Assembly: GCF_019977315.1 (NCBI RefSeq)
Contig: NZ_AP024652.1
Coordinates: 1,736,001-1,800,000 of the forward strand
Length of the DNA: 64,000 nucleotides
Origin: Arthrobacter sp. StoSoilB22
GTDB taxonomy: Bacteria; Actinomycetota; Actinomycetes; Actinomycetales; Micrococcaceae
Direction: 5' to 3'
The translations under genes were made by a program, and so were the position numbers. Below, piece by piece: positions 23,920 through 35,255 of the stretch (positions are counted from its first letter, which is position 1; each line of letters begins with the position of its first letter). The notes under the pieces are model-generated. The model searched no databases and was not told the origin of the DNA. It was given only the letters and a program-made list of their open reading frames with translations.

Positions 23920-24351
23920 GTGTTTCTGGGTACTCACTCGCCGCGTCTCGATGAAAAGGGTCGAATCATCCTTCCAGCCAAGTTCCGCGAGGAGCTTGCC
24001 GATGGACTGGTTCTCACCAGGGGCCAGGAACGTTGCATCTACGTCTTCAGCCAGAAAGAATTCGAGCGCATTCACGAGTCGATGCGGGAGGCACCACTGT
24101 CTTCCAAACAGGCGCGTGACTACATTCGGGTTTTCCTGTCTGGAGCCTCTGATGAGGTACCTGACAAGCAGGGGCGCGTGACGATTCCGCCGGCGCTCCG
24201 GGCTTACGCAGGGCTTGGTCGGGAGCTGGCGGTCATTGGAGCCGGTACCCGGGCCGAGATCTGGGACGCCGAAGCTTGGAATGAATACCTCAACGAGAAG
24301 GAAGCAGCCTTCTCGGAAACGGATGACGAGAATCTGCCCGGGTTCATCTGA
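23920..24351 (+). CDS. mraZ: Transcriptional regulator MraZ
   Basis: First gene of the division and cell wall cluster and its regulator, a ring-forming protein with two SpoVT/AbrB-like repeats. At 143 residues it fits the family. Repeat motifs [20 protein letters not shown] and [18 protein letters not shown] each carry the conserved D-x-x-GR core. GTG 23920 gives the standard [15 protein letters not shown] start; GTG 23911 upstream would add three residues. The 10-bp-spaced GTGGNG repeats just upstream are its probable binding site. A 168-bp gap separates it from rsmH. Confidence 0.95.
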   Translation: MFLGTHSPRLDEKGRIILPAKFREELADGLVLTRGQERCIYVFSQKEFERIHESMREAPLSSKQARDYIRVFLSGASDEVPDKQGRVTIPPALRAYAGLGRELAVIGAGTRAEIWDAEAWNEYLNEKEAAFSETDDENLPGFI

Positions 24352-24519
24352 CCCCGGTTGGATGAAGCCGCAGTCCAGCTTCTTGAATGGGATCTCCAGC
24401 CGCCCATCGAACTGTCTTCCTGGCTCAACTTCCCCTGAGCCAGGCCGGCGGCCGATAGGCGCGGATGGGGATCCGATTCAAGAAACAGCATGTAAGCGAT
24501 TGAGGAAAGAGGAGGCAGC

Positions 24520-25518
24520 GTGGAAGAGCAGGACGCGGCAAAGCCCACATCGGAGCGCCACGTGCCCGTCCTGAAAGACCGCTGCATCAACCTGCTCGCT
24601 CCCGGATTTGAAGCTGCCAGAAAACGCGGTGATACCCCCGTGGCCATCGATGCCACCTTGGGTATGGGCGGACACTCGGAGGCAATGCTGCAGCGTTTCC
24701 CGGATCTCCACCTCGTGGGCATCGACCGTGACGAGGAAGCCTTGGCTCTGGCCGGTGCCCGATTGGAACCCTTCTCCGACAGGACCGACCTCGTCCACGC
24801 GGTCTACGACGAGATCGAGGACGTCCTTCTGGACCTCGGCATAGCAGAAGTCCACGGCATTCTGATGGACCTCGGGGTCTCCTCATTGCAGCTCGATGAG
24901 CGTGAGCGGGGCTTCGCCTACTCGTACGACGCACCCTTGGATATGCGGATGGATACCAGCCGCGGGCAAACAGCGGCTGATGTAGTCAACAACTACAGTG
25001 AAGACGAATTGGTGCGCATCATCCGCAAATGGGGCGAAGAGAAGTTCGCCGGGCGGATAGCCAACAGGATCGTCAATGCCCGCACGGACAAACCTTTTGC
25101 AACCACGGGGGAGCTCGTAGAGCAGATCCGCAGCGTTGTCCCTGCTGCAGCCGCCAAAAGTGGCGGACACCCCGCCAAGCGCACCTTTCAGGCTTTGCGG
25201 ATTGAGGTCAACGAAGAACTCGATGTCCTGGAACGGGCAGTTCCGGCAGCTGTGTCCGCGACTGCCATGGGGGGTCGGATCGTGGTGATGTCTTACCACT
25301 CGCTGGAGGACAAGATCGTGAAGTCAGTCTTCCAGTCTGGTTCCAAATCATCTGCGCCACTCGGTTTCCCGGTGGAGCTTGAAGAACATAAACCCGAACT
25401 TAGGACCATCACCAAGGGCACGGAAGTGCCTACGGCAGCTGAAATCGCTGAAAATCCCCGTGCGGCGTCTGCCCGGCTGAGGGCAGTGGAGCGTATCAAA
25501 CCGAGGAGAGACGCATGA
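24520..25518 (+). CDS. rsmH: 16S rRNA (cytosine(1402)-N(4))-methyltransferase
   Basis: Methylates the exocyclic amine of C1402 in 16S rRNA using S-adenosylmethionine. The 332 residues contain the SAM loop [56 protein letters not shown] and [14 protein letters not shown] 24520 follows AGAGGAGG. Its stop overlaps the ftsL start by four bases, so it begins the tightly packed part of the dcw operon. Confidence 0.96.
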   Translation: MEEQDAAKPTSERHVPVLKDRCINLLAPGFEAARKRGDTPVAIDATLGMGGHSEAMLQRFPDLHLVGIDRDEEALALAGARLEPFSDRTDLVHAVYDEIEDVLLDLGIAEVHGILMDLGVSSLQLDERERGFAYSYDAPLDMRMDTSRGQTAADVVNNYSEDELVRIIRKWGEEKFAGRIANRIVNARTDKPFATTGELVEQIRSVVPAAAAKSGGHPAKRTFQALRIEVNEELDVLERAVPAAVSATAMGGRIVVMSYHSLEDKIVKSVFQSGSKSSAPLGFPVELEEHKPELRTITKGTEVPTAAEIAENPRAASARLRAVERIKPRRDA

Positions 25519-26183
25519 GCAACGCCGCAGCGAAGATTTTGCCCTCCACATTGGGTAGCCCTGCCGGCAGCCTTTCCGCGCCGTCGGAAAAGGCCGAAAC
25601 CGGTCGCAAAGCCCGCACGCCCTTGTCGGTGGTACGCAGTGCCCCGGGCAAGCGGAGGACGCCGTTCGTCGTCCTTTGCTTTGTGGCGATGGCGGCCGCA
25701 CTCCTGACGGTTCTGGTGTTGAACATCTCCGTGTCCACGGCGCAGTACCAATTGGTGCAGCTGAAAGCCGAAGCTGCAACGCTGAACAAGGAAAACCAGG
25801 ACCTGACACAGAAGAAGCAGAACTACGAAGCTCCGCAGAACCTGGCTGCGAAGGCAGCAGAATTGGGAATGGTTGCTTCCACGGTCAAGGGTCAGATCGA
25901 TCTGAACACAATGGCAGTGACCGGCAAGGCATCACCGGCGGTCAAGGGAGACAACCCCGGTGCCCTGCTTGCAGCCCCGGCCGTTGAGGGGTTGATTGAT
26001 GTGGTTCCGTCGGTGACAACCAAAGACCCCTTGGAAAGCCGCACTACGGAAGCAGCTCCGGTGGCTCCGGCAGCAACGCCGTCCACCCCGGCAGCACCCA
26101 CCGCGTCCCCTGCCGCTGCCCCGCCTGTTGAACTCCACGGGGGATCGGTACCGGCACCCCGGCAGAAGGCACCAGGGCAGTAG
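25515..26183 (+). CDS. ftsL: FtsL-like cell division protein
   Basis: Bitopic division protein expected to form the FtsQ-FtsL-FtsB-type complex that activates FtsW/FtsI. The 222 residues comprise a cytoplasmic tail (1-50), one transmembrane helix ([21 protein letters not shown]), and a short coiled coil ([42 protein letters not shown]). The long low-complexity Pro/Ala/Thr tail is about 100 residues, making it longer than typical FtsL. Sequence identity in this family is low, so the call rests on topology and position between rsmH and ftsI. It overlaps rsmH by ATGA. Confidence 0.85.
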   Translation: MSNAAAKILPSTLGSPAGSLSAPSEKAETGRKARTPLSVVRSAPGKRRTPFVVLCFVAMAAALLTVLVLNISVSTAQYQLVQLKAEAATLNKENQDLTQKKQNYEAPQNLAAKAAELGMVASTVKGQIDLNTMAVTGKASPAVKGDNPGALLAAPAVEGLIDVVPSVTTKDPLESRTTEAAPVAPAATPSTPAAPTASPAAAPPVELHGGSVPAPRQKAPGQ

Positions 26184-26225
26184 ATCGTCAGACCACCGAA
26201 GCAGGGCCAGCAGCAAGGAATCAAC

Positions 26226-28022
26226 GTGGCAAAGAACCCCGGCACATCGACAAAAACGAAGACGCCGGCGGCAAGAAAGCGGTTGCGCGTTGGCCTTGGC
26301 ATCATGCTGACCCTGCTGCTGGTGGTGGGCGGCAAGCTTTTCATGGTCCAGGGCCTGGACATGGGCGGCATGGCTGAAGCCGCCTTGGCGAGCCGCCTGA
26401 CTCCGCAGGTACTCCCTGCCGAGCGGGGACAGATCGTGGACGCAAACGGCACAGTGCTGGCCAGTAGTGTGATCCGGTACAACATCGTGGTGGACCAGAC
26501 GGTCAACACCGGGACAGAAACCTTCCATCGCTTCAATGAGAAGACCGAGAAGCTGGACGAGATCACCCGAGATCAAGGGATTGCCGACCTCGCCGGGCTT
26601 CTGGGGGCAGACGAAAGCACCATCCGCACGTCACTGACCGGAGACAAGAAGTACTTCATGGTGGCAAAGGACGTGAAGCCGGAGCTGGAAGACCGGATCT
26701 CGAAGCTCTATATCCCCGGACTCAGCGCGGAAGGCGTCAGCAAGCGCGTTTATCCCAACGGCAGCGTCGCCGGAGGTGTGGTCGGTTTCCTCAAGGATGG
26801 AACCAGCGGCCAGGCTGGTATAGAGCAAACGCAGGACGAGATTCTTCGTGGTGTTGAAGGTAAACGTGTCTTTGAAATAGGTGCTGACGGACTCAGGATT
26901 CCGGTGGCGACAGATGAACTCACTCCGGCCGTCGATGGCAGCGACGTCAAACTGACCATCAACACTGATATCCAGTACTTTGCCCAGCAGGCCATCCAGA
27001 GCCAAGTCAACAAGATGAACGCCGAGTGGGGTTCCATCATTGTGATCGACACCAAAACGGGCAATCTCATTGCCTTGGCCGATACCAACGCGCCGGACCC
27101 CAACGACCCCGGGAAAGTCGATGCCAAGGATCGCGGCGTCAGGTCCGTAACAGCCGCCTATGAGCCCGGTTCCGTGCAGAAGATGATGACCGCCGCGGCC
27201 GTGATCGAGGAGGGGAAGTCATTTCCCCTGGACCACTTCACCATCCCTTCGGCCTACACCATTGACGGGCAGACGTTCACCGATGCTTTTGAGCACGGCA
27301 CTGAAGAGCGCACCCTTGCCGGAATCCTGGGGTGGTCCATGAACACCGGAACGGTGATGGCGGGTAGCCGGCTCACCAAGGAACAACGGTACGACTGGCT
27401 GAAGAAATTCGGTATTGGAGAGCAAACGGATATTGGGCTTCCAGCGGAAGCTACCGGCATACTGGCCAAGCCCGAGCAGTGGGATGACCGCCAGCAGTAC
27501 ACGGTGCTTTTCGGTCAAGGCGTTTCCCAGTCGACACTCCAGACAGTGCGTGCTTTCCAGAGTATTGCCAATGATGGCGTGATGCTGCAGCCCAGGCTTA
27601 TTGACAGCTACATCACTCCGGAGGGTGAGGAACAGAAAGTTCCCGCGAAGGACTCACGCCAGGTGGTTTCCAAGGAAACTGCCCAGCAGGTCCGGGACAT
27701 CCTGGAAAGCGCCGTGACCGAGGGGCAGATCAAGGATGCAGCCATCGACGGTTATAGGGTGGGGGCCAAGACGGGAACGTCCCAGGCGCCCCGCGAGGAT
27801 GGGCTGCCCGGCTTTGACGGTTTCACGGCCTCCATGGTGGGCATGGCCCCCATGGATGACCCGAGGTTCATCGTGGAAGTCGTCCTCCAACGGCCCAAAG
27901 GAAACATCTATGGCGTCACTAATGGGCCGGTGTTCCGGTCCGTGATGTCCCAGGTCCTCCGGACCTACAACGTGGCCCCGTCCACCGGGACGCCCGCGCG
28001 GTTGCCGCAGTTCGTCAAGTAA
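26226..28022 (+). CDS. ftsI: Septal peptidoglycan transpeptidase (class B PBP, FtsI)
   Basis: Crosslinks septal peptidoglycan outside the membrane. The 598-residue protein has a short cytoplasmic stretch, one N-terminal transmembrane helix (about 21-42), a pedestal domain and a transpeptidase domain. Catalytic motifs are S316-V-Q-K319, S371-M-N373 and K515-T-G517. GTG 26226 was used; there is no strong ribosome site. No C-terminal PASTA domain is present. It lies between ftsL and murE, the standard dcw order. Confidence 0.96.
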   Translation: MAKNPGTSTKTKTPAARKRLRVGLGIMLTLLLVVGGKLFMVQGLDMGGMAEAALASRLTPQVLPAERGQIVDANGTVLASSVIRYNIVVDQTVNTGTETFHRFNEKTEKLDEITRDQGIADLAGLLGADESTIRTSLTGDKKYFMVAKDVKPELEDRISKLYIPGLSAEGVSKRVYPNGSVAGGVVGFLKDGTSGQAGIEQTQDEILRGVEGKRVFEIGADGLRIPVATDELTPAVDGSDVKLTINTDIQYFAQQAIQSQVNKMNAEWGSIIVIDTKTGNLIALADTNAPDPNDPGKVDAKDRGVRSVTAAYEPGSVQKMMTAAAVIEEGKSFPLDHFTIPSAYTIDGQTFTDAFEHGTEERTLAGILGWSMNTGTVMAGSRLTKEQRYDWLKKFGIGEQTDIGLPAEATGILAKPEQWDDRQQYTVLFGQGVSQSTLQTVRAFQSIANDGVMLQPRLIDSYITPEGEEQKVPAKDSRQVVSKETAQQVRDILESAVTEGQIKDAAIDGYRVGAKTGTSQAPREDGLPGFDGFTASMVGMAPMDDPRFIVEVVLQRPKGNIYGVTNGPVFRSVMSQVLRTYNVAPSTGTPARLPQFVK

Positions 28023-28124
28023 GCTTCTTGGGCGTCTGTTTCGGCTAAATATCGATCCACCACCAACGGCCTGGGCGCCGCCGGCCCCAAGCCGGTCGTT
28101 CCACGAGCACCAACGGAGAACCAC

Positions 28125-29771
28125 GTGTCAGAGCACCATGAGGCAGCTACCAGCGCCACGACCCCGGACGCCGGCCAGAGCGGCTTTCGCCCCGCATCCG
28201 TGGCTGCAGTGCCGTTGGCCACCATCGCGGAAACACTCGGTGTTGCCGTTCCTGACGCCAGCCAGGACAGGGGAGTGACGGGCATTTCCCTCAACTCGCG
28301 GGCTGTCGAAGCCGGCGACCTCTATATGGCCCTGCCCGGAGCCTCCCGCCATGGTGCGGACTTCGTTCCGCAGGCTATTGACGCAGGTGCGGTTGCCGTC
28401 GTGACGGACGACGCCGGAGCGCGCCAGCTGGCGCTTGCAGGTGACCAGCCCGTACCGGTACTTATTGTCGCCGAGCCGCGTACCGCCGTCGGACGCCTGG
28501 CCGCCTTGATCTATCGCAGCCAGCCGGCGGATGGCGGGTTCCCGACTCTGTACGGGGTTACGGGTACCAACGGAAAGACCACCACCACCTATTTCATCAA
28601 TTCCTTGCTGAGCGCCTTGAAGAAGAAGCCCGGCCTGATCGGGACCATCGAGATCCTTGCGGGCGGGGCGGCGATCCCCAGCCTCCTCACGACCCCGGAG
28701 TCCACGGATGTCCATGCGTTGCTGGCTCTGATGCGCGAACGGGGCTTGGACGCGGCATCCATGGAAGTTTCATCCCACGCGATCTCCTTCCGCCGGGTGG
28801 ACGGAGTGATGTTCGACGTTGCCGGCTTCACCAATCTCACCCAGGACCATCTGGACCTTCATGGCAGCATGGACGAATACTTCCGAACCAAGGCGGAACT
28901 CTTCACTGCCGGAAGGGCCAGGCGCGCGGTGGTCACAGTGGACGATCACTGGGGCCGCAAGCTGGCCGATTCAGCCGACATCCCGGTAACCACCCTCGCA
29001 ACCAAGCCCCCCGTTGAGGGCAGCGCCGACGCCGACTGGAGCGTTGGGTCCATCACGGCGCGGGGGCTGGGGTCGGAATTTGAGCTCAGGCACGTCGACG
29101 GCCGAACCCTTCACGTCCACACCGGCCTGCCGGGAGACTTCAATGTGGCCAATGCAGCCCTGGCTACGATCATGGTCCTGGCATCCGGCGTCGACGAAAA
29201 GACGCTCCAGACTGCCTTGGATGCGCATGACCCCTTCACTGTTGCGGTCCCCGGACGCATGCAGCTCGTTTCAGCAGAGCCTGCCTCGGTTGTTGATTTT
29301 GCCCACAATCCGGACGCTCTGTCCCGTGCCCTGGAAGCCGTTCGTTCTCCGAAAGAGGGATCGCGGGTCATCGTGGTCTTCGGTGCAACGGGCCAGCGCG
29401 ACCAAGGCAAGCGGCCCACCATGGGCGCAATCGCTGCCCGCCTGGCCGACGTCGTGATCATCAGCGATGACGATCCCCACGACGAAGACGCAGCAGCCAT
29501 CCGGGCCGAGGTCCTCCAGGGCGCCTACGCTGCACGGGACTCCGAGGACCTGAGTAGCGAAATCATCGAGTCTTATCCAAGGGATGCCGCCATCAGACTG
29601 GCCGTCAACGTGGCCACCAAAGACGACACCATCCTCATCGCCGGGCGTGGCCACGAGGTGTGGCAGGAGGTCAAGGGCGTGAATCTTGCCTTGGACGACA
29701 GGGTGGAGTTGCGGGCCGCCTTGACATCCAAGGGATTCAGCGTTTCAACGGACCAGCGGATAGAGTCCTAA
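28125..29771 (+). CDS. murE: UDP-MurNAc-tripeptide synthetase, probably L-lysine-adding
   Basis: ATP-dependent Mur ligase adding the third residue of the stem peptide. The 548 residues contain the ATP loop [34 protein letters not shown] and the central/C-terminal VVDFAHNPDALSRAL. Where diaminopimelate enzymes have DNPR, this protein has DDPH (449-452) followed by DED, so lysine is the likely substrate. That fits the A3-alpha lysine wall of Arthrobacter. GTG 28125 has a GGAGAACC site upstream. The N-terminus is extended by about 30 residues. murF starts six bases after the stop. Confidence 0.94.
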   Translation: MSEHHEAATSATTPDAGQSGFRPASVAAVPLATIAETLGVAVPDASQDRGVTGISLNSRAVEAGDLYMALPGASRHGADFVPQAIDAGAVAVVTDDAGARQLALAGDQPVPVLIVAEPRTAVGRLAALIYRSQPADGGFPTLYGVTGTNGKTTTTYFINSLLSALKKKPGLIGTIEILAGGAAIPSLLTTPESTDVHALLALMRERGLDAASMEVSSHAISFRRVDGVMFDVAGFTNLTQDHLDLHGSMDEYFRTKAELFTAGRARRAVVTVDDHWGRKLADSADIPVTTLATKPPVEGSADADWSVGSITARGLGSEFELRHVDGRTLHVHTGLPGDFNVANAALATIMVLASGVDEKTLQTALDAHDPFTVAVPGRMQLVSAEPASVVDFAHNPDALSRALEAVRSPKEGSRVIVVFGATGQRDQGKRPTMGAIAARLADVVIISDDDPHDEDAAAIRAEVLQGAYAARDSEDLSSEIIESYPRDAAIRLAVNVATKDDTILIAGRGHEVWQEVKGVNLALDDRVELRAALTSKGFSVSTDQRIES

Positions 29772-29777
29772 ACCGAG

Positions 29778-31268
29778 ATGATTGCACTTACTGCGGCGGA
29801 GATCGCCGACATCACCCATGGCCGATTGACCGGAGATCCGGACATCGTCCCCACCTCCGTCGTCACTGATTCCCGGGAAGCGACGCCCGGATCGTTGTAT
29901 GTGGCCAAACCCGGCGAGCACGCTGATGGGCATGACTTCGTCGATGCCGCATTCGAACGCGGTGCCGTCCTGGTTCTCGCCGAACGTGAAGTGACCGACG
30001 CCGACGGCCGCCCTTATCCCGCCGTCGTGGTTAACGACGCTGTGGTGGCCATGGGCGAGCTGGCAGCGGAATCTGTCAGCCGCATCCGCGCTGAGCGTAA
30101 GAGCCTCGGCGAGGACTTCACCGTCATAGGGATCACCGGTTCTGCGGGCAAAACCACCACCAAGGACCTCCTTGCCGGTGTATTGTCCACCGCCGGTGCC
30201 ACGGTGGCGCCGCAAGGCTCCTACAACGGCGAGGTAGGTGTGCCGCTGACGGTCTTTGCCGCGGACGCCGGAACCCGCTTCCTGGTGATCGAGATGGGCG
30301 CTACCGGCCTGGGCCACATCAAGTACCTGGCCGAGATGGTCAAGCCGGACATCGGTGTGGTTCTGGTGGTTGGCACGGCCCACGCCGGTGAATTCGGAGG
30401 CGTTGAGAACATCGCCAAGACCAAGGGCGAATTGGTGGAAGCACTGGGGGAGCGCGGCACGGCTGTGATCAACCTCGATGATGGCCGCGTCTCTGCCATG
30501 CGCACCCGGACCAAGGCCAAAGTGTTGGGCTTCACGGCCTCGCCGGCCACCACTGAAGAAGTGGAAGCGCGCAACGTTGTGGTCAATGAGCAAGGCTTTC
30601 CTGATTTTGATTTGGTGCTGCCCGACGGCGGCCCGGCCGTTGAGGTGCGAAGCCGCCTGATCGGTGGTCACCATGTCACCAATCTGTTGGCAGCAGCCGC
30701 CGCCGCGTTCGCCGCAGGCATCCCGGCCGCTGACATCGCATCCTCGCTCAGCTCCCAGTCCGCAGCCAGCCGCTGGCGGATGGAACGGACTGAACGTGAA
30801 GACGGCGTCACCATCATCAACGATGCTTATAACGCCAACCCCGAATCGATGCGGGCTGCCCTGCGCACGCTGGCGGATCTGGGACAAGGCAGAAGGACGT
30901 GGGCAGTTCTGGGAGCCATGCTCGAGCTGGGCGAGGACTCCATCCGTGAACACACTGCAGTGGGCACCCAAGTGGTCCGCCTGAACATTTCCAGGCTGGT
31001 GGTGGTGGGCCGTGAAGCCCGTGCGCTCTACGTCTCCGCCATCCAGGAAGGCTCCTGGGGTGACGAATGTTCCTTCACCGAGACAGTGGAAGAAGCCTAC
31101 GAGCTCCTTCAAAATGAGCTGGAGCCCGGCGACCTGGTGCTCTTCAAGTCCTCCAACGGTGTGGGCCTTCGGCATTTGGGTGATCGGATAGCATTACCTC
31201 CACGGGCCGAGCCCACCGGAGACAACGCGGATGAAGCTGCCGCAAGCGAAGGGAACGAGCTGCTGTGA
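29778..31268 (+). CDS. murF: UDP-MurNAc-tripeptide:D-Ala-D-Ala ligase
   Basis: Adds D-Ala-D-Ala to the UDP-MurNAc-tripeptide, completing the pentapeptide. The 496-residue protein has the MurF ATP loop [42 protein letters not shown] and [16 protein letters not shown]. Its stop overlaps the GTG of mraY by four bases, so the two are translationally coupled. It sits between murE and mraY as in other dcw clusters. Confidence 0.96.
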   Translation: MIALTAAEIADITHGRLTGDPDIVPTSVVTDSREATPGSLYVAKPGEHADGHDFVDAAFERGAVLVLAEREVTDADGRPYPAVVVNDAVVAMGELAAESVSRIRAERKSLGEDFTVIGITGSAGKTTTKDLLAGVLSTAGATVAPQGSYNGEVGVPLTVFAADAGTRFLVIEMGATGLGHIKYLAEMVKPDIGVVLVVGTAHAGEFGGVENIAKTKGELVEALGERGTAVINLDDGRVSAMRTRTKAKVLGFTASPATTEEVEARNVVVNEQGFPDFDLVLPDGGPAVEVRSRLIGGHHVTNLLAAAAAAFAAGIPAADIASSLSSQSAASRWRMERTEREDGVTIINDAYNANPESMRAALRTLADLGQGRRTWAVLGAMLELGEDSIREHTAVGTQVVRLNISRLVVVGREARALYVSAIQEGSWGDECSFTETVEEAYELLQNELEPGDLVLFKSSNGVGLRHLGDRIALPPRAEPTGDNADEAAASEGNELL

Positions 31269-32374
31269 TTGCACTTTTGATCGGCGCTGGCGTCGCCCTT
31301 CTGGTGGCCCTGATCGGGACGCCCCTGTTTATCAAGTTCCTTGTGGCCAAGAGCTACGGACAATTCATCCGGGACGACGGACCGACGTCCCACCACACCA
31401 AGCGCGGCACGCCCACCATGGGCGGAACCGTAGTGGTGGCCGCGGTACTGATCAGTTACTTCGTGACACACCTGATCATGTGGATCATGAATCCGGCCTC
31501 CGCCGGCCCCTCGGCATCTGGACTGCTGCTGCTGTTCCTCATGGTGGGTATGGGTTTTGTTGGCTTCCTAGATGACTTCATCAAGATTTCCAACAAGCGC
31601 AGCCTTGGCCTGAACGCACGCGCCAAATTGATCCTGCAGGCAGCTGTGGGCATCATCTTTGCGGTGTTGGTCCTTCAGTTCCCCAACGAGGACGGCCTGC
31701 GGCCCGCATCCACGCAAATTTCCCTGGTGCGCGACATTCCGTGGCTGGACCTCGCGTTCGGCGGGACAGTAGTGGGCGCCATCCTGTTTGTGCTCTGGTC
31801 CAACTTGATCATCACCGCAGCTACCAACGGCGTTAACCTGACCGACGGCCTGGACGGCCTGGCTGCCGGAGCGTCCATCATGGTCTTCGGCGCTTACACC
31901 ATCATGGGAATTTGGCAGAACAACCAGGCCTGCGGCTCACCACGGGAAGCCGGCAGCGGTTGCTATCAGGTCCGGGACCCCATGGACCTCGCCCTGTTGG
32001 CCGCGATTCTGAGTGCCGCCTTGGTGGGATTCCTGTGGTGGAATACCTCACCTGCCAAGATCTTCATGGGTGACACAGGTTCCTTGGCCATTGGTGGTGC
32101 CGTTGCGGCGTTCGCTATCCTCTCACGCACCGAACTCCTGCTTGCGTTCATTGGCGGGCTCTTTGTACTCATTACCTTGTCCGTCATCATCCAAGTGGGC
32201 TTCTTCAAGCTGAGCGGCGGGAAACGCGTCTTCAAGATGGCTCCGCTGCAACACCACTTTGAATTGAAGGGCTGGGCAGAAGTTACGGTGGTGGTCCGGT
32301 TCTGGATTCTCGCCGGGCTCTTTGTGGCTGCGGGCCTTGGAATTTTCTACGCTGAATGGGTGGTGCTGCTGTGA
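31265..32374 (+). CDS. mraY: Phospho-N-acetylmuramoyl-pentapeptide transferase
   Basis: Integral membrane enzyme that transfers phospho-MurNAc-pentapeptide to undecaprenyl phosphate, giving lipid I. The 369 residues have about ten transmembrane helices. The catalytic motifs are [33 protein letters not shown] and [10 protein letters not shown]. The GTG start overlaps the murF stop (GTGA), and its own TGA overlaps the murD GTG start in the same way. Confidence 0.97.
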   Translation: MIALLIGAGVALLVALIGTPLFIKFLVAKSYGQFIRDDGPTSHHTKRGTPTMGGTVVVAAVLISYFVTHLIMWIMNPASAGPSASGLLLLFLMVGMGFVGFLDDFIKISNKRSLGLNARAKLILQAAVGIIFAVLVLQFPNEDGLRPASTQISLVRDIPWLDLAFGGTVVGAILFVLWSNLIITAATNGVNLTDGLDGLAAGASIMVFGAYTIMGIWQNNQACGSPREAGSGCYQVRDPMDLALLAAILSAALVGFLWWNTSPAKIFMGDTGSLAIGGAVAAFAILSRTELLLAFIGGLFVLITLSVIIQVGFFKLSGGKRVFKMAPLQHHFELKGWAEVTVVVRFWILAGLFVAAGLGIFYAEWVVLL

Positions 32375-33945
32375 ACGAAAGCCCGGAAACTCTGTCATCG
32401 AACGCTGAGAGGCTCAGCACACTGACCAGCTGGGATGCCGACTGGTCAGGTCTGCGCGTTGTGGTGACAGGTATAGGTGTCTCCGGCTTCGCTGCAGCCG
32501 ACACACTCATCGAACTCGGCGCAAAAGTTGTTGTGGTTGACGCAGCCACCAGCGCCAAGGCCAAGGCCCAGGCCGACACCCTCAAGATCGTGGGCGCGGT
32601 TGACGTGCTGTTGGGGGAGGAAGCCGTGACGGCTCTCCCGTTGATCGACGGAAGTTTGCCGGACCTCGTGGTCACGTCGCCAGGATGGCGCCCGGATCAG
32701 GCCCTGCTTGCCGCGGCCAAGCGCAAGCACATCCAAGTCTGGGGCGACGTCGAACTCGCTTGGAGGCTGAGGGAGCGGGCAGGGCGCAAGACCGCGGACT
32801 GGCTGACGATTACCGGTACCAACGGCAAGACCACCACGGTTGGCATGGCCGAATCCATGCTGCAGGCGGCCGGGCTCAAAGCAATCGCCGTGGGAAACGT
32901 CGGCACCCCTATTCTTGACGCACTCCGGGATCCGGTGGACTACGATGCTTTCGCTGTTGAGCTCTCCAGCTTCCAGCTGCATTGGAGCCACTCGTTGTCT
33001 CCTGTAGCGAGCGTCTGCCTGAACGTTGCCGAGGACCATGTTGATTGGCATGGATCCTACGCCTCCTACCTCGCGGACAAAGCCAAGGTGTACGAGAACA
33101 CCCAAAAGGCGGCGATCTACAACGCCGAACAGATTGAAACTGAACGTATGGTGGAAAACGCCGACGTCGTTGAGGGATGCCGGGCCATCGGTTTCACCAC
33201 CAACACGCCGGCCATCAGCATGGTGGGCGTGGTGGATGGCCTCCTTGTTGACCGGGCCTTTATTGCCGAACGCAAAGACTCTGCCGCGGAACTTGCCTCA
33301 ATGTCCGATCTTGGCCCGGTGGCACCCCGCCACATGGTGGCCAATGCCCTTGCGGCGGCGGCCCTGGTGCGGGCCTACGGAGTTGATGCCGCATCCGTGA
33401 AACAAGGCATCCTCAATTACCTGCCAGGTGCCCACCGCATCCAGTTGGTGGCGAACCACAAAGACGTCTTGTGGATCAACGACTCCAAAGCAACCAACCC
33501 GCACGCAGCCTCCGCGGCACTCTCGGCTTTCCAGAAGGTTGTATGGATTGCCGGCGGGTTGTCCAAGGGCGTCAACTACGACGACCTCGTCAAAGAGCAC
33601 GCGCCCAGGCTCAAAGCCGTAGTCCTTATCGGAACTGATACTGAGGCACTGGAGGGTGCCCTCCAGCGACACGCACCCGATGTCCCCGTTATCACGCCAT
33701 CCAGGAGCGACACTGAAGGAGTGCAGACCGCAGCCGGAGACGCCGCTTCGCCCATTTATGGTGAGACCGTCATGGCCCGGGCCGTAGCATCGGCGGCCGG
33801 AGTGGCAACGCCCGGCGATACTGTGCTGATGGCACCGGCGGCTGCATCCATGGATCAGTTCTCTTCCTACGCTCACCGTGGCGACGCTTTCGTCCTGGCA
33901 GTTCGCGAGCTTGTGGAAGGGCAGGCACCGACCACCGAGGAGTAA
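32371..33945 (+). CDS. murD: UDP-MurNAc-alanine:D-glutamate ligase
   Basis: Adds D-glutamate to UDP-MurNAc-L-alanine in the cytoplasm. The start was set at GTG 32371, overlapping the mraY stop by four bases, rather than an in-frame upstream codon at 32356. The 524-residue protein has the Rossmann motif [16 protein letters not shown], the ATP loop [29 protein letters not shown] and [12 protein letters not shown]. The N-terminal 30 residues are non-conserved. ftsW starts three bases after the stop. Confidence 0.95.
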   Translation: MNESPETLSSNAERLSTLTSWDADWSGLRVVVTGIGVSGFAAADTLIELGAKVVVVDAATSAKAKAQADTLKIVGAVDVLLGEEAVTALPLIDGSLPDLVVTSPGWRPDQALLAAAKRKHIQVWGDVELAWRLRERAGRKTADWLTITGTNGKTTTVGMAESMLQAAGLKAIAVGNVGTPILDALRDPVDYDAFAVELSSFQLHWSHSLSPVASVCLNVAEDHVDWHGSYASYLADKAKVYENTQKAAIYNAEQIETERMVENADVVEGCRAIGFTTNTPAISMVGVVDGLLVDRAFIAERKDSAAELASMSDLGPVAPRHMVANALAAAALVRAYGVDAASVKQGILNYLPGAHRIQLVANHKDVLWINDSKATNPHAASAALSAFQKVVWIAGGLSKGVNYDDLVKEHAPRLKAVVLIGTDTEALEGALQRHAPDVPVITPSRSDTEGVQTAAGDAASPIYGETVMARAVASAAGVATPGDTVLMAPAAASMDQFSSYAHRGDAFVLAVRELVEGQAPTTEE

Positions 33946-33947
33946 CA

Positions 33948-35249
33948 ATGGTCAGCACGCCCACCCGCACCCGCGGCAAAGAACCCCGGGACGGGAAGCC
34001 CAAGCCGGCATCAGGTGACGGCAGCCGCCCCTCAGGGCTCCGCGGACACCTGCGTGGCTTTTGGGAGAGCCTTGAAGGAAAGAGCAAGGCACCTAACAGC
34101 TCCACCTACTATCTGATTCTCGGCTGTGCCCTCGCGTTGACGGCGATCGGGATCATGATGGTGTTGTCCGCGTCAAGCGTTGAAGCCATTTCCGAGGGCA
34201 AGTCGCCGTATGCTGATGCCCTCAAACAGGCGCTCTTCGGTGTGGTTGGACTCATCGCCATGTACGTCATTTCGCGGACCAACGTGAACTGGATGAAGAA
34301 ACTCTCCTGGTGGGCGCTGGGGGCCGTCATTGTGCTCCTTGCCTTGGTCCAGGTCATGGGCAACACCGTCAACGGCAACAAGAACTGGATCGACATTGGA
34401 GGTATCACCCTCCAGCCCTCGGAGATGGCCAAGCTAATCCTCTGCGTGTGGATTGCTGCCGTTCTGGCGCGGAAGCAGAAACTCCTTAACCGTTGGATGC
34501 ACGTCATCATTCCGGTGGTTCCCGGTGCAGGACTCGTCATTGCCTTGGTGATGTTGGGCAACGACCTCGGAACTGTGATCGTCATCGCGGCCATTACCGC
34601 TGCCGGGCTGTATTTCGCCGGCGTTCCCGGCCGCATGCTGGCCATTGCCGGCGCGGTTGGCGCCCTAGGCGCCGTCCTGGGGACCATCAGCAGCCAAAAC
34701 CGGATCTGCCGGATCACCTCGTGGTTGGGAACAGCCTCCACGCAGTGCACCGAGCAGTTTGACTTCGATTTCCAGTCAACCAATGGCATGTACGGCCTCG
34801 CACAGGGGAGCTGGACCGGATTGGGCCTTGGCCAAAGCCGGCAGAAGTACAACTGGCTGCCGGAGGCGCACAACGACTTCATCTTTGCCATTATTGGCGA
34901 GGAGCTGGGACTTGTTGGAACCATCGTGGTCCTGGTCCTGTTCGCCATCCTGGGTATCGCCATCTTCCGTGTAGTCGTGAGGCAGACCGACCCGTTCCAA
35001 CGCACGCTGGCTGGTGGAATCATGGTGTGGCTGCTCGGCCAGGCGAGCATGAATATGGCGGTGGTGACCCAACTTCTTCCTGTGGTGGGGGTGCCCCTTC
35101 CGTTCATCTCCTATGGTGGCTCCGCGCTGATCATGTCCCTCTGCGGTGTGGGCGTAGTGTTGTCTTTGGCCCGCGGCCAATTGCCGGCGCAGCAGCGTTC
35201 AGGATTCTTCCCGCGCCTCATGTCCAAGACTGCACGAAAGCGTACCTAG
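33948..35249 (+). CDS. ftsW: Septal peptidoglycan glycosyltransferase FtsW
   Basis: SEDS-family membrane polymerase that makes septal glycan from lipid II together with FtsI. The 433-residue protein has about ten transmembrane helices and a basic, disordered N-terminal tail (about 1-50). Family motifs include NGNKNWIDIGGITLQPSEMAKL and, near the end, PLPFISYGGSALIMSL. The ATG at 33948 is three bases after murD. It lies between murD and murG, the standard order. Confidence 0.96.
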   Translation: MVSTPTRTRGKEPRDGKPKPASGDGSRPSGLRGHLRGFWESLEGKSKAPNSSTYYLILGCALALTAIGIMMVLSASSVEAISEGKSPYADALKQALFGVVGLIAMYVISRTNVNWMKKLSWWALGAVIVLLALVQVMGNTVNGNKNWIDIGGITLQPSEMAKLILCVWIAAVLARKQKLLNRWMHVIIPVVPGAGLVIALVMLGNDLGTVIVIAAITAAGLYFAGVPGRMLAIAGAVGALGAVLGTISSQNRICRITSWLGTASTQCTEQFDFDFQSTNGMYGLAQGSWTGLGLGQSRQKYNWLPEAHNDFIFAIIGEELGLVGTIVVLVLFAILGIAIFRVVVRQTDPFQRTLAGGIMVWLLGQASMNMAVVTQLLPVVGVPLPFISYGGSALIMSLCGVGVVLSLARGQLPAQQRSGFFPRLMSKTARKRT

Positions 35250-35255
35250 CACTTC

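Noticed and set aside
29745-31175. 476-codon minus-strand frame opposite murF
   Set aside because: Entirely antisense to murF with no domains.
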